Assembly (NCBI RefSeq): GCF_036173125.1
Contig: NZ_CP108054.1
Span: 434,001-498,000 of the forward strand
From: Streptomyces sp. NBC_00286
GTDB lineage: Bacteria; Actinomycetota; Actinomycetes; Streptomycetales; Streptomycetaceae
DNA length: 64,000 nt
Direction of reading: 5' to 3'
This document shows positions 8,780 to 16,996 of this stretch, in pieces. The notes beneath the pieces were generated by a model. It saw nothing but the letters and a program-made list of their open reading frames with translations. It made no database searches and was not told the origin of the DNA. How positions within the stretch are numbered: position 1 is the stretch's first letter; each line of letters begins with the position of its first letter. Both the position numbers and the translations under genes were made by a program.

Positions 8780-8802
8780 CATTGTTACCTATACTCACAA
8801 TG
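8780..8802. promoter_or_regulatory. Inverted-repeat operator with overlapping promoter, MarR/ABC exporter divergon
   Basis: CATTGT (8780-8785) and ACAATG (8797-8802) form a perfect 6-bp inverted repeat with an 11-bp spacer. The spacer holds TATACT (8790-8795), a near-consensus -10 directed at the MarR gene. A third half-site, ATTGT, lies just before the MarR start near 8816. This is the architecture of an autoregulated MarR operator. Confidence 0.6.
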
Positions 8803-8827
8803 CACAACGTCCTGATATTGTTCCCGC

Positions 8828-9277
8828 ATGAACACCCCCGACGCCGACGGCGTGCTCGCCGAGCAACTGCTGCGGCTGACCCGTCGTGTGCACCGCATCC
8901 AGAAGCGTCATCTTCAGGAGCGCGGGCTCGGTATCACTCCGGCCCAGTCACGGCTGCTGCGCACCCTCGCGCCCTACGCCTCTCCGCCGCGCATGGCCGA
9001 TCTGGCCGAGCGTCTGGAGGTCGTGCCCCGGGCCGTGACGACGCTGGTCGACGGCCTGGAGGCGAGCGGCAAGGTGCGTCGCGTACCCGACCCGACCAAT
9101 CGCCGGGTGATACGGATCGAGCTCACGGACGACGGGCGCAGGGCACTGCGCGAGCTGCGCGGCGCGCGCCGGGCCGCGGCAGAGGACATCCTGGCTCCGC
9201 TGACGGACGAGCAGCGCAAGGTACTGGGCGGGTTGCTGGACACACTGGTCGACGGGATGCCCGCGGTGGAGGACTGA
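8828..9277 (+). CDS. MarR-family transcriptional regulator
   Basis: A 149-residue winged-helix regulator. The helix-turn-helix covers about residues 55-80 (MADLAERLEVVPRAVTTLVDGL), followed by the wing with the family's DPTNRRVIRIELTDDGRR. It is divergent from the ABC exporter at 6934-8733, an arrangement seen repeatedly with MarR repressors of efflux pumps. It probably represses both itself and the exporter until an exported compound binds. The effector is unknown. Confidence 0.92.
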   Translation: MNTPDADGVLAEQLLRLTRRVHRIQKRHLQERGLGITPAQSRLLRTLAPYASPPRMADLAERLEVVPRAVTTLVDGLEASGKVRRVPDPTNRRVIRIELTDDGRRALRELRGARRAAAEDILAPLTDEQRKVLGGLLDTLVDGMPAVED

Positions 9278-9279
9278 AC

Positions 9280-9320
9280 AGAGCATGGCCCGGCGTGCGG
9301 TGCACGTCGGGCCATGCTCT
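9280..9320. terminator. Bidirectional hairpin between marR-like and symporter genes
   Basis: AGAGCATGGCCCG (9280-9292) pairs perfectly with 9308-9320 over a 15-base loop. It sits three bases after the MarR stop codon and 22 bases before the convergent symporter stop. Confidence 0.75.
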
Positions 9321-9342
9321 CTCAACTCACGTAGCCCGCAGG

Positions 9343-10803
9343 CTACTTGGCCGGAGCCTTGACCTCGGCGCCCTCGGGAGCCGTGCTCTCGACGGCGGCA
9401 CCCTCGGGAGCCTCGTCTTCAGAGGAGGGCTTCCCCGTCCCCGACGCGCTCTCGGACGCGAGCGTCTCCTTTTTCGGCGTGTTCTCGCCGGCCTCGTCTT
9501 CCTCCACGAAGGCGATCTCACCATCGAGCATCTTCTTGGCCCGCGCCGTGTCCAGCGCCCCCTCCCACTTCGACACCGCGAACACGGCGACGCAGTTGCC
9601 GAGCAGGTTGGTGACGACGCGCATCGAGTCCATGATGCGGTCGACGCCGAGCAGCAGGGCCACGGCCCCGGCGGGGATGGCACCGAGCGAGGAGGCGGTC
9701 GCCGACAGGGCAAGGAAGGCCGAACCGGGAATGCCTGCCATGCCCTTGCTGGTCAGCATGAGGACCAGGACCACGGTGATCTGCTGGCTCAGGCTGAGGT
9801 CCACGCCGACGGCCTGCGCGATGAACAGCGTGCCGATGGACAGGTAGATCGAGGCGCCGTCGAGGTTGAACGAGTAGCCGGTGGGCAGCACCAGACCCAC
9901 GGCGTCGTCGCGGGCGCCCGCCTGGCGAAGCTTCTGCATCATGCGCGGCAGGACGGACTCGCTGGAGGCGGTGCCTAGCGCGAGCAGCATCTCCTCGCGC
10001 GTGTAGCGCACGAACTTCCACAGGCTGAGCCCGGTGACCAGCTTCAGCGCGACGGCGAGCAGCACGAGGAAGATCGCGGCGACGGCGTAGCAGAGGATGA
10101 TGAGCTTGCCGTACGTCTTCATCACGCCCAGCCCGTACTCCCCCACCAGGTGGACCATCGCGCCGAACACGGCGAGCGGGGCCAGCTTCATCACGAAACC
10201 GACGATCGCGAAGATGACTTCCTGGGCCTGCTCGATGGCCGGCAGGATCTTGGGAACCTTGGTGTGGCCGAGGTGCAGCAGCGCGGCGCCGACCAGACAG
10301 GCCAGCACCAGCACCTGGAGCAGCGAGTTCTCGGCGAACGCTCCGACCGCGGACTGCGGCAGCGCCTCCAGGATGAACTCGGTCGTCGACGGCAGCGAGC
10401 CGCCGGCGGTCTTGTCGTCGACCGCCGAGGTGTCGAGCTGCGACGGGTCGACATTCATGCCGGAGCCGGGGGCAACGACATTGGCGGCGATCAGGCCGAT
10501 GAGCAGGGCGGCCGTGGACGCGACCTCGAACCAGATCAGGGCCTTGAGCCCGATCCGCCCGAAGGCCTTGAGATTGCCGGCCTTGGCGATGCCGACGACG
10601 ACCACGCAGAACACGAGCGGCGAGATCACCGTCTTGATGAGCCGGATGAAACCGTCGCCGAGCGGCTGGAAGGTTGTGGCCGTGTCGGGCCACAACCTTC
10701 CGACAACGATTCCGAGCACCAGGGCGACGGCGACCTGGGCGAACAATGAGGTACGCAGTATGCGTGCGACGCGTCGCGTAGGGGACGGTACAGACGGCGG
10801 CAC
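9343..10803 (-). CDS. Cation:dicarboxylate symporter (DctA/GltP family)
   Basis: A 486-residue integral membrane transporter of the glutamate/C4-dicarboxylate:cation family. The re-entrant loop serine-rich motif (GTASSESVLPRMM), the NLDGASIYLS segment and the second hairpin (SKGMAGIPGSAFLALSATA) are present. It should take up succinate, fumarate, malate or acidic amino acids with protons or sodium. GTG 10803 has GGAGGA upstream and was preferred to an in-frame ATG 57 bases earlier. About 60 C-terminal residues form a charged, low-complexity tail rich in E, P, A and S, not part of the family core. Confidence 0.9.
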   Translation of the reverse strand: MPPSVPSPTRRVARILRTSLFAQVAVALVLGIVVGRLWPDTATTFQPLGDGFIRLIKTVISPLVFCVVVVGIAKAGNLKAFGRIGLKALIWFEVASTAALLIGLIAANVVAPGSGMNVDPSQLDTSAVDDKTAGGSLPSTTEFILEALPQSAVGAFAENSLLQVLVLACLVGAALLHLGHTKVPKILPAIEQAQEVIFAIVGFVMKLAPLAVFGAMVHLVGEYGLGVMKTYGKLIILCYAVAAIFLVLLAVALKLVTGLSLWKFVRYTREEMLLALGTASSESVLPRMMQKLRQAGARDDAVGLVLPTGYSFNLDGASIYLSIGTLFIAQAVGVDLSLSQQITVVLVLMLTSKGMAGIPGSAFLALSATASSLGAIPAGAVALLLGVDRIMDSMRVVTNLLGNCVAVFAVSKWEGALDTARAKKMLDGEIAFVEEDEAGENTPKKETLASESASGTGKPSSEDEAPEGAAVESTAPEGAEVKAPAK

Positions 10804-10920
10804 GGGCACTCCTCCGAACGAGACTTCTGGGATGCGGAAAAGCGCTTCCGCGTCGATCACTATCGGGGGAGTTTGCTACCGCGGACAACGCCCGTGTCAC
10901 GTCCATGTAAATGATGGAGG

Positions 10921-10936
10921 GTGTGACACGTCACAC
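10921..10936. promoter_or_regulatory. Crp-like palindrome upstream of the dicarboxylate symporter
   Basis: GTGTGACACGTCACAC is two 7-bp arms with a 2-bp centre, about 118 bases upstream of the symporter start. It fits the Streptomyces Crp motif GTG-N6-GNCAC as I recall it. It could equally be the site of another regulator, or part of the 3' end of the PNGase A-like gene, whose stop codon is at 10948-10950. Confidence 0.4.
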
Positions 10937-10947
10937 AGGCTCTGGTC

Positions 10948-12576
10948 TCAGCAGCGCTCGCGGTCCTCGGTGACCATCCCCTGCACAGTGATCACACTCC
11001 GGTCGTAGCAACCGCCCTGTCCGTACAACCGGTAGCGCTCACTCGTCGTGCCGACCGCATGCCGCTGGTCGCGCGGCACGTTCGCCGTATACGTCGCGTC
11101 GCCCGCGTAGCTGTCATCGAGCCGGTACCAGTCGGTGCGCCGACTGCCGCGCGTCTCCACGACGGCGGCCCGGTCCCCCAGCGACATGACGGTCCGCAGC
11201 CGGTCGCCCGCGCCGAGGGTCGTGGTGCCGTCCATCGTGTACGTGCGGTGCGTGCGGGTCGACCTGGCCGGTCCGCGTCCGTCGACGGCGACCGTCTCGT
11301 CGTCGGTCCAGTTCGCCTCCAGGGCGTCGGTGTTCTCGCCGTCGGTCCAGCGGTGCAGGGACGTATGGGCGAGCGATCGCCTCACGGTGGTCGTCACGCG
11401 ACCGTGCGAGGTGTCGACGTACCCGGAGACGGTCAGCCCGTGGCCGGCGTCAGTGTCCAGCCGGTGCTCTGAACCAGGCGTGTACGTCGAGGAGTTGGCG
11501 AGATTACCGGCCTTGTGCGCGGTCAGCTTTCCGGTCACCTGCCTGCTGTGGGCATCCTGCTGGACAAGGACGTTCACCGGGGCACTCCAGCCGGACTGCC
11601 CCTCCGGAACACCGACCACCGAGACCTCGATCCGGTGCGGACGGCCGTCGTTGAGCAGCCCCGCGAACGGTGTCAGGTCGTATTCGATGGGCTTGATGTC
11701 GAAGGCGCGGGGCCCCGGAATCACGTACCAGAGGAAGGGATTGGACCAGCCGCCGGTCCACACGGTCGGGAACGGCGTGGCGATGCCCGCCAGTTGGCCG
11801 TCGACCTTGATCTGCACCTCGCGGTAGGGCCCGTCGTCCGCCTTGCAGGAGTACGGCGCGGCATCGGGCACCGTCAGATACCAGTACTCCTCGCAGCCGC
11901 CGCCGGAACCCGTGGCGTACACCTCGGCGACGATGCGTTCGCTGTTACGGGGCGTGGTGAGTGTGCCGTCCTGGAGAGTGAGGACGCGGTCCGGGGTGGT
12001 GGCCGCGAGCCTGCCCTCGTAGAAGGTCAGCGTCACCTTGACGTCGATGATGCCCGTGTACGTGTCGTCGACGACGTTCCCGATGAGCATCTCCACGTCC
12101 TGGCTCTGCCGGAACGTGTCGCTGTATCGGGTGACGTCCTTCTCCACAGACCACTCGATGCCGTCCGGCGAGGGCTGCGGGGTGGACGTACGGAAGACCT
12201 CGACTCCGCCGATGTGCAGATAGCCGAGCCGGTCGAACTGCCGTCCCTTCACCTTGCCGTCGAGCCGCAGCACGACCTTGCTCCATCGGTCGCCGCAGCC
12301 GCGCGGGGGTGCGTACGTGCCCTTGTACGGCGTGAAGTCGCGGAACTGAGCTTCGGCAACGGTGATGTCGCAGGACTTCGCGTCGTCGGGTCGGGTGACG
12401 GGCGGCGCGGCGGTCAGGGGGTCGTGCCAGTCGGTGCCGAACTCGGCGGGCGGGGCGGGGAGTTCGGCGGCGGGGGCGTGGGATGGGGTGGCGGCCGGGG
12501 CTGGGGGCGCGCCGAGGAGTGTGCTCGCCACGAGGGTCACCCCGGCGAGCATGGACATGATGATCCGTCTTCTCAT
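10948..12576 (-). CDS. Secreted peptide-N-glycosidase A-like (PNGase A family) protein
   Basis: A 542-residue secreted protein. MRRRIIMSMLAGVTLVASTLLGAPPAPA is a Sec signal peptide. The body matches the peptide N4-(N-acetyl-beta-glucosaminyl)asparagine amidase A family, a two-domain jelly-roll fold: DRLGYLHIGGVEVFRTSTPQ, then VEKDVTRYSDTF and the later FLWYVIPGPRAFD region are recognisable. Plant PNGase A removes N-glycans, including core-fucosylated ones, from glycopeptides. Whether this actinobacterial form keeps that activity is not known from sequence. ATG 12576 gives the cleanest signal peptide although its ribosome site is poor. A few more residues downstream (ATG 12558) are a possible alternative. 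Confidence 0.75.
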   Translation of the reverse strand: MRRRIIMSMLAGVTLVASTLLGAPPAPAATPSHAPAAELPAPPAEFGTDWHDPLTAAPPVTRPDDAKSCDITVAEAQFRDFTPYKGTYAPPRGCGDRWSKVVLRLDGKVKGRQFDRLGYLHIGGVEVFRTSTPQPSPDGIEWSVEKDVTRYSDTFRQSQDVEMLIGNVVDDTYTGIIDVKVTLTFYEGRLAATTPDRVLTLQDGTLTTPRNSERIVAEVYATGSGGGCEEYWYLTVPDAAPYSCKADDGPYREVQIKVDGQLAGIATPFPTVWTGGWSNPFLWYVIPGPRAFDIKPIEYDLTPFAGLLNDGRPHRIEVSVVGVPEGQSGWSAPVNVLVQQDAHSRQVTGKLTAHKAGNLANSSTYTPGSEHRLDTDAGHGLTVSGYVDTSHGRVTTTVRRSLAHTSLHRWTDGENTDALEANWTDDETVAVDGRGPARSTRTHRTYTMDGTTTLGAGDRLRTVMSLGDRAAVVETRGSRRTDWYRLDDSYAGDATYTANVPRDQRHAVGTTSERYRLYGQGGCYDRSVITVQGMVTEDRERC

Positions 12577-12696
12577 GGCCGGTGTTCTACGGGGAGTTGG
12601 AGCTGCCCGCAATGAGTCCTCGGGCGATGAGTCAGCCCTCTCGACGGGTTTCTGCCATGTCAGTACCGTGGTGCGACCGGTTGGCGAGGGGGCGCT

Positions 12697-14196
12697 ATGG
12701 ATCGGGCACGGGAAGATGACGCACCGCGTGAGTTGCCTCGTTTCGCCACTGGTCCGGTCGCCTCTCTGGCAGTCGGTTTCGCCGTCGTTCTGACCGCGCT
12801 GTCCGGCCGGTACGGCTACCACCGGGACGAGTTGTACTTCCTCGCGGCCGGTGATCACCTCGCGTGGGGATACGTCGACCAGCCGCCGCTGACGCCGCTC
12901 ATCGCGCAGGCGGCCACCACGCTGTTCGGGGACTCGACGGTCGGGCTGCGCGTCGCGGCGACCCTCGCCTTTGTGGCCTTCATCTTCACGGTCGCACTGC
13001 TGGCAAGGGAGTTGGGCGCCGACCGAAGGACGCAAGTGCTTGCCGCGGGGCTCGCTGCTCTGGGTGCGCAGCCACTGGCGGTCGGGCACATGGTGTCGAC
13101 GGCCAGCTTCGATCTGCTGGCGTGGCTGGTGATCTGCTGGCTGGTGCTGCGGCTGCTGCGCACCGGCGACGGACGGTGGTGGCTGCCGGTCGGACTGTGC
13201 GTCGGGGTAGGTCTGCTGAACAAGTACCTTGTGGCACTGCTGGTCGTGGCCCTGCTCGCGGCCGTGCTCGCCGTGGGGCCGCGGCGGATGCTGCGCAGTC
13301 CCTGGTTGCCGGCCGGGATCGCCGCCGCGCTGACGGTGGCGGCACCCAACCTGTGGTGGCAGGCCGACCACGGCTGGCCGCAGTTCACCGTCGCGGAAGG
13401 AATCAGCTCGGACGACGGTACCGAGAACCGCATCCTCTTCGTCCCCGAGCAACTCATCTATCTCTCACCGCTGTTCGTGCCCGCCTGGATCGCGGGCTGG
13501 CCGCGGCTGTGGCGCGATCCGGCGCTGCGCTGGGCCCGGTCGATGGCCGTGGCGTATCCGCTGCTGTGTGTGCTGGTCCTCGGGCTGGGCGGCAAGGGGT
13601 ACTACGCAGTGCCGCTGCTCGTCGTTCTGTTGGTGGCGGGCTGCGAGCCGGTTCTCGCCTGGACGCGGCGCCATGGCCGTACGTGGCTCATGGTTGCCGT
13701 TGCGCTGACCGCGGCGATCAACGCGATGGTGACGCTGCCCGTGCTGCCGCAGAGTGCGCTCGCCGTACCGATGGCGCTCAACAAGGAACAGGGCGAGCAG
13801 GTGGGCTGGCCCGCGCTGGCCGACGCGGCGCGCGAAGGGTGGTCCGCGATTCCCGCGCCTGAGCGGGCGCGCGCCGTGGTGTTCACGCAGAACTACGGTG
13901 AGGCGGGCGCCCTCGACCGCTACGGGCCCGCACGCGGGCTGCCCCGGCCCTATTCGGGCCATATGAGCTACGCCGACTGGGGTCCTCCGCCGGACTCGGC
14001 CGACGGACCTGTGCTCCTCGTCCGGCAGGAGGACGCGCGCGACCTCGAGCGGTACTTCACCGGCTGCCGTCAGGTCGCCCGCGTCGACAACGGGCAGGGC
14101 GTGGAGAACGAGGAGCAGGACGCGGCGATCGTCCTCTGCTCGGGAACGACCCAGCCGTGGTCGAGGCTGTGGCCCTCGCTCCGGCACTACTACTGA
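12697..14196 (+). CDS. Family 39-like GT-C glycosyltransferase, multi-pass membrane protein
   Basis: A 499-residue membrane protein with about ten hydrophobic segments. The first extracytoplasmic loop carries GYHRDELYFLAAGDHLAWGY, with the acidic DE pair after the first helix that defines the GT-C catalytic centre, followed by VDQPPLTPLIA. These enzymes (ArnT/PMT relatives) transfer a sugar from a polyprenyl-phosphate donor on the outer face of the membrane. The acceptor is unknown and could be a cell-wall polymer or secreted protein. GAGGGGG precedes ATG 12697. It is divergent from the PNGase A-like gene and convergent with the L,D-transpeptidase. Confidence 0.85.
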   Translation: MDRAREDDAPRELPRFATGPVASLAVGFAVVLTALSGRYGYHRDELYFLAAGDHLAWGYVDQPPLTPLIAQAATTLFGDSTVGLRVAATLAFVAFIFTVALLARELGADRRTQVLAAGLAALGAQPLAVGHMVSTASFDLLAWLVICWLVLRLLRTGDGRWWLPVGLCVGVGLLNKYLVALLVVALLAAVLAVGPRRMLRSPWLPAGIAAALTVAAPNLWWQADHGWPQFTVAEGISSDDGTENRILFVPEQLIYLSPLFVPAWIAGWPRLWRDPALRWARSMAVAYPLLCVLVLGLGGKGYYAVPLLVVLLVAGCEPVLAWTRRHGRTWLMVAVALTAAINAMVTLPVLPQSALAVPMALNKEQGEQVGWPALADAAREGWSAIPAPERARAVVFTQNYGEAGALDRYGPARGLPRPYSGHMSYADWGPPPDSADGPVLLVRQEDARDLERYFTGCRQVARVDNGQGVENEEQDAAIVLCSGTTQPWSRLWPSLRHYY

Positions 14197-14214
14197 GGAC
14201 GTGGGCTTGTGGCT

Positions 14215-14238
14215 GGTGCGAGCCGGCCGGGTCGCACC
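14215..14238. terminator. Short hairpin between convergent genes
   Basis: GGTGCGA (14215-14221) pairs with TCGCACC (14232-14238) over a 10-base GC-rich loop, between the stop codons of the glycosyltransferase and the transpeptidase. It is a modest stem, called on position. Confidence 0.4.
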
Positions 14239-14263
14239 GATGGGGAGGTCGACGAGGGGCTTG

Positions 14264-15016
14264 TCAGGCCTTGAGGTTCGCCTTGTCGCCCATCACCACG
14301 ACCGGGTGTTTGGCCGGGTCGAGGGTGCGCAGCAGGTACTCCATGCCCGACTTGGACAGGCTCACACAGGCCGACGTACCGCTGCCGTGGTCCATGTGCA
14401 GCCAGATGCTGCCGCCCTTGGACTGGCCCTGGGGGCGGGTCGGGTCGTTGGGTGAGGTGCCCTTGACCCGGTTGTAGTCGATGGCGATGACGTAATCGAA
14501 GTCGTGCCAGTGCGACTTGGACCAGTAGCGCGGGGCCTGGAAGCCCGCGGACCGGGTGTACGGGAGGCCCGCGCCCGGGTCGGGGAGGACGCCGCCCGCG
14601 TCGCTGAGGGTGAACACGCCGACGGGGCTGCGGTTGTCGCCCTCGCGGTGGTCGGTGGTCCACCCCTTCTTGCCGTTGTGGCCCTGCCAGCTGCGCGTCT
14701 GGTCCCAGGTGGAACCGGACTTGGTGTAGAGGACGATCTTGGACTCCGCCGAGTTCTTGCCCTCGCCGTAGACCGCCACGACCTGGCGGGAGTTGGCCGG
14801 AATCTGCTTCCGCAGTCTGTCCCCGACGTCGGGGATGCGCTTGAGGTCGACGGTGCGCGCCTGGGCCTGGCGCGGCCGGTCGCTCGGCTTCGCCTGGCTC
14901 TGGTGGCCGCCTCCGCTGTCCGAACCGCCGCAGGCCGTCAGGGACATGAGAAGGGCAGCACAGGCCGCGGCCGCAACTGTCGTACGCATCGCACCGCCAA
15001 CTCGCATGCGATCCAT
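14264..15016 (-). CDS. L,D-transpeptidase (YkuD-type) lipoprotein
   Basis: A 250-residue exported protein. The N-terminus ends in a lipobox (LLMSLTACGG), so it is likely membrane-anchored outside. The catalytic region reads IWLHMDHGSGTSACVSLSKSG near residues 205-225: the histidine and the ACVS cysteine correspond to the HG...S-x-C arrangement of L,D-transpeptidases that form 3-3 peptidoglycan cross-links. The cysteine context is ACVS, not the usual GCIR, so this is a divergent subgroup. Starts at 15016, 15007 and 14989 all keep the signal; the last gives the most typical signal peptide (MRTTVAAAACAALL). Confidence 0.82.
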   Translation of the reverse strand: MDRMRVGGAMRTTVAAAACAALLMSLTACGGSDSGGGHQSQAKPSDRPRQAQARTVDLKRIPDVGDRLRKQIPANSRQVVAVYGEGKNSAESKIVLYTKSGSTWDQTRSWQGHNGKKGWTTDHREGDNRSPVGVFTLSDAGGVLPDPGAGLPYTRSAGFQAPRYWSKSHWHDFDYVIAIDYNRVKGTSPNDPTRPQGQSKGGSIWLHMDHGSGTSACVSLSKSGMEYLLRTLDPAKHPVVVMGDKANLKA

Positions 15017-15091
15017 CGTCGCACCGTGTTCCGGACGATTGCGCCCGGCACCGGGGTATCCCGGCCATATGCGGGCGATGCGAGCCGAATC

Positions 15092-15121
15092 TTTGCCTGA
15101 CGACGAAAAACCGTTTGCCTG
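15092..15121. promoter_or_regulatory. Direct repeats upstream of the heterodimeric ABC exporter
   Basis: TTTGCCTG occurs at 15092-15099 and 15114-15121, a 22-bp period or two helical turns. The pair lies 75-105 bases before the first exporter gene, in the 180-bp divergent gap. Spacing on one DNA face suggests an activator or repressor site; no regulator gene is adjacent. Confidence 0.35.
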
Positions 15122-15196
15122 CGGACACTCTGTGGCGCGAACCTTTCACAGTTTGTTGTCTCCCCCCAACCCCGTTCTACGAGCCCCTGGGACGTC

Positions 15197-16996
15197 ATGC
15201 AGATTCAAGACCTTCCGTATCCCGACCCGGGTGTGCCGGACGCTCGCTCGGGTCCCCGATTCCTGGTGTGGCTCGGCCGGAATCAACTCGGCGGACAACT
15301 GAAATCCCTGGCCTGGGGGCTGCTGCACTTCCTCTCCGTGTCCGGGCTGCCGTTCTGTGTCGGTTTCGCCATCCAGGCCGTCGTGGACCGCTCCGGCGCA
15401 CGGCTGGCCCTGGCGGGTGGCCTGATCGCGCTGTGCGGGCTCGGTATCGCGGTGGGCGACACCATGCTGCACCGGACCGCGGTCACCAACTGGATCACCG
15501 CGGCCGCCCGCGTCCAGCAACTACTGGCCCGCAGGACCGCCCAGTTGGGCTCCGCGCTGACCCGGCGCGTGGCGGCCGGTGAGGTGGTCGCCGTGTCCAC
15601 GGGCGACGTGGAGAAGATCGGCTGGTTCGTGGAGGCCGTGTCGCGGTTCACCGCGGCCGCCCTGACCATCGTCCTGGTCTGTGTCGCCCTCGTCGTGTAC
15701 GAGCCCGCGCTCGGAATCGTCGTCGCCGTGGGCGTGCCCGTCCTGGCGCTCGCGGTGCTGCCTCTACTGCCGCGCGCCACCCGGCGTGCCGACTTCCAGC
15801 GGGAGAAGGCGGGGCGCGCCACCGAGCTGGCCTCGGACACGGTCGCCGGTCTGCGCGTGCTGCGCGGCATCGGCGGCGAGGAGCTGTTCCTGGACCGGTA
15901 CCGCAGAGCCTCGCAGGAGGTACGCCACGCCGCCGTCCGCAGCGCCCGCATGTGGTCGCTGATCGCCGCGGTCCAGGTGCTGTTGCCCGGTCTGCTGCTG
16001 ATCGCGGTCGTCTGGCACGGGGTGAACCTGGCCCGGGAGGGCCGGATCACCGTCGGCGAGATGGTCACCGTGTACAGCGCCGTCATGATCATGTCGTACC
16101 CGTTGCACCACTTCGTGGAGATCGCCATGGCGTACTCCTTCTCCCGGCCGTCCGCGAAACGTGCGGCCCGGGTGCTGGCACTCGAGCGCGCGATGGACAG
16201 CGAGGGCTCACTCGAGGCGGTCGCGCCGGCCGGGGATCTGTACGACCCGGCGACCGGGCTCCTCGCTCCGGCCGGACGGCTCACCGCTGTGGTGTGCGGC
16301 GACCCGGACGCTTCGGGTGTGCTGGCCGAGCGGCTCGGCGGGCACGCCGCGGACTCCTCGGAACTGCCGTCCGCGCTTCTTGGCGGCGTACCGCTGGACG
16401 AGCTGCCGCTCGACTCCGCCCGCACGGCCGTCCTCGTCCAGGACAAGGACCCGGTGCTGCTGTCCGGCACCCTGCGCGAACTGCTCGACGTGCCCGCCTC
16501 CGGCGGCGTCAGTGCCGAGGACGCGCTGGCCGCCGCGCAGTGCGGTGACGTGCTGGACGCGCTCGCCCAGGGGTCGCTGGACGCCGAGGACCCGATGGAC
16601 ACCCGGATCACCGAACGCGGACGCTCGCTGTCGGGCGGACAGCGCCAGCGCCTCGCACTGGCGCGGTCCCTGGGCACGGACCCGGAGGTGCTCGTCCTGG
16701 ACGAGCCGACGTCCGCCGTCGACTCGCACACCGAGGCACGGATCGCCGACGGCATCCGCGCGCTGCGACAGGGGCGTACGACGGTGGTCTTCACCTCGTC
16801 CCCGCTGCTCCTGGACCACGCGGACCGGGTCGTGCTCGTCCATGAGGGCGAGGTCGCCGCGGTCGGCGTGCACCGCGAACTGGTGCACAGCGAACCCCGG
16901 TACCGCGCCGTGGTGACCCGTGAGACCGACGACGAGGCCGCCGTACGCGACCTGGACCACCTGGAAGCACTCGAAGAGATCGAGGAGACCGCATGA
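15197..16996 (+). CDS. ABC exporter half-transporter with degenerate nucleotide site (subunit A)
   Basis: A 599-residue fused membrane/ATPase subunit. Six membrane segments span about residues 40-310. The ATPase domain lacks a Walker A: where GxxGxGKS should stand (about 360-375) it reads VVCGDPDASGVL, with no lysine. The H-loop histidine is also gone (VFTSSPLLL). Its signature SLSGGQRQRLALARS (about 477) and Walker B LVLDEPTS are intact. It overlaps the next gene by four bases (ATGA), and that partner has the reverse pattern, so the two must work as a heterodimer. The substrate is unknown. It should not be annotated as a stand-alone transporter. Confidence 0.93.
   Translation: MQIQDLPYPDPGVPDARSGPRFLVWLGRNQLGGQLKSLAWGLLHFLSVSGLPFCVGFAIQAVVDRSGARLALAGGLIALCGLGIAVGDTMLHRTAVTNWITAAARVQQLLARRTAQLGSALTRRVAAGEVVAVSTGDVEKIGWFVEAVSRFTAAALTIVLVCVALVVYEPALGIVVAVGVPVLALAVLPLLPRATRRADFQREKAGRATELASDTVAGLRVLRGIGGEELFLDRYRRASQEVRHAAVRSARMWSLIAAVQVLLPGLLLIAVVWHGVNLAREGRITVGEMVTVYSAVMIMSYPLHHFVEIAMAYSFSRPSAKRAARVLALERAMDSEGSLEAVAPAGDLYDPATGLLAPAGRLTAVVCGDPDASGVLAERLGGHAADSSELPSALLGGVPLDELPLDSARTAVLVQDKDPVLLSGTLRELLDVPASGGVSAEDALAAAQCGDVLDALAQGSLDAEDPMDTRITERGRSLSGGQRQRLALARSLGTDPEVLVLDEPTSAVDSHTEARIADGIRALRQGRTTVVFTSSPLLLDHADRVVLVHEGEVAAVGVHRELVHSEPRYRAVVTRETDDEAAVRDLDHLEALEEIEETA

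Noticed and set aside
6952..9978. A 1008-codon open frame on the plus strand
   Set aside because: It is antisense to the ABC exporter and crosses the MarR gene and symporter; there is no domain pattern, and the genes on the other strand have full motifs.
12577..13452. Upstream extension of the PNGase A-like gene
   Set aside because: The open frame continues upstream, but that part is antisense to the glycosyltransferase and would bury the signal peptide in the middle of the protein.
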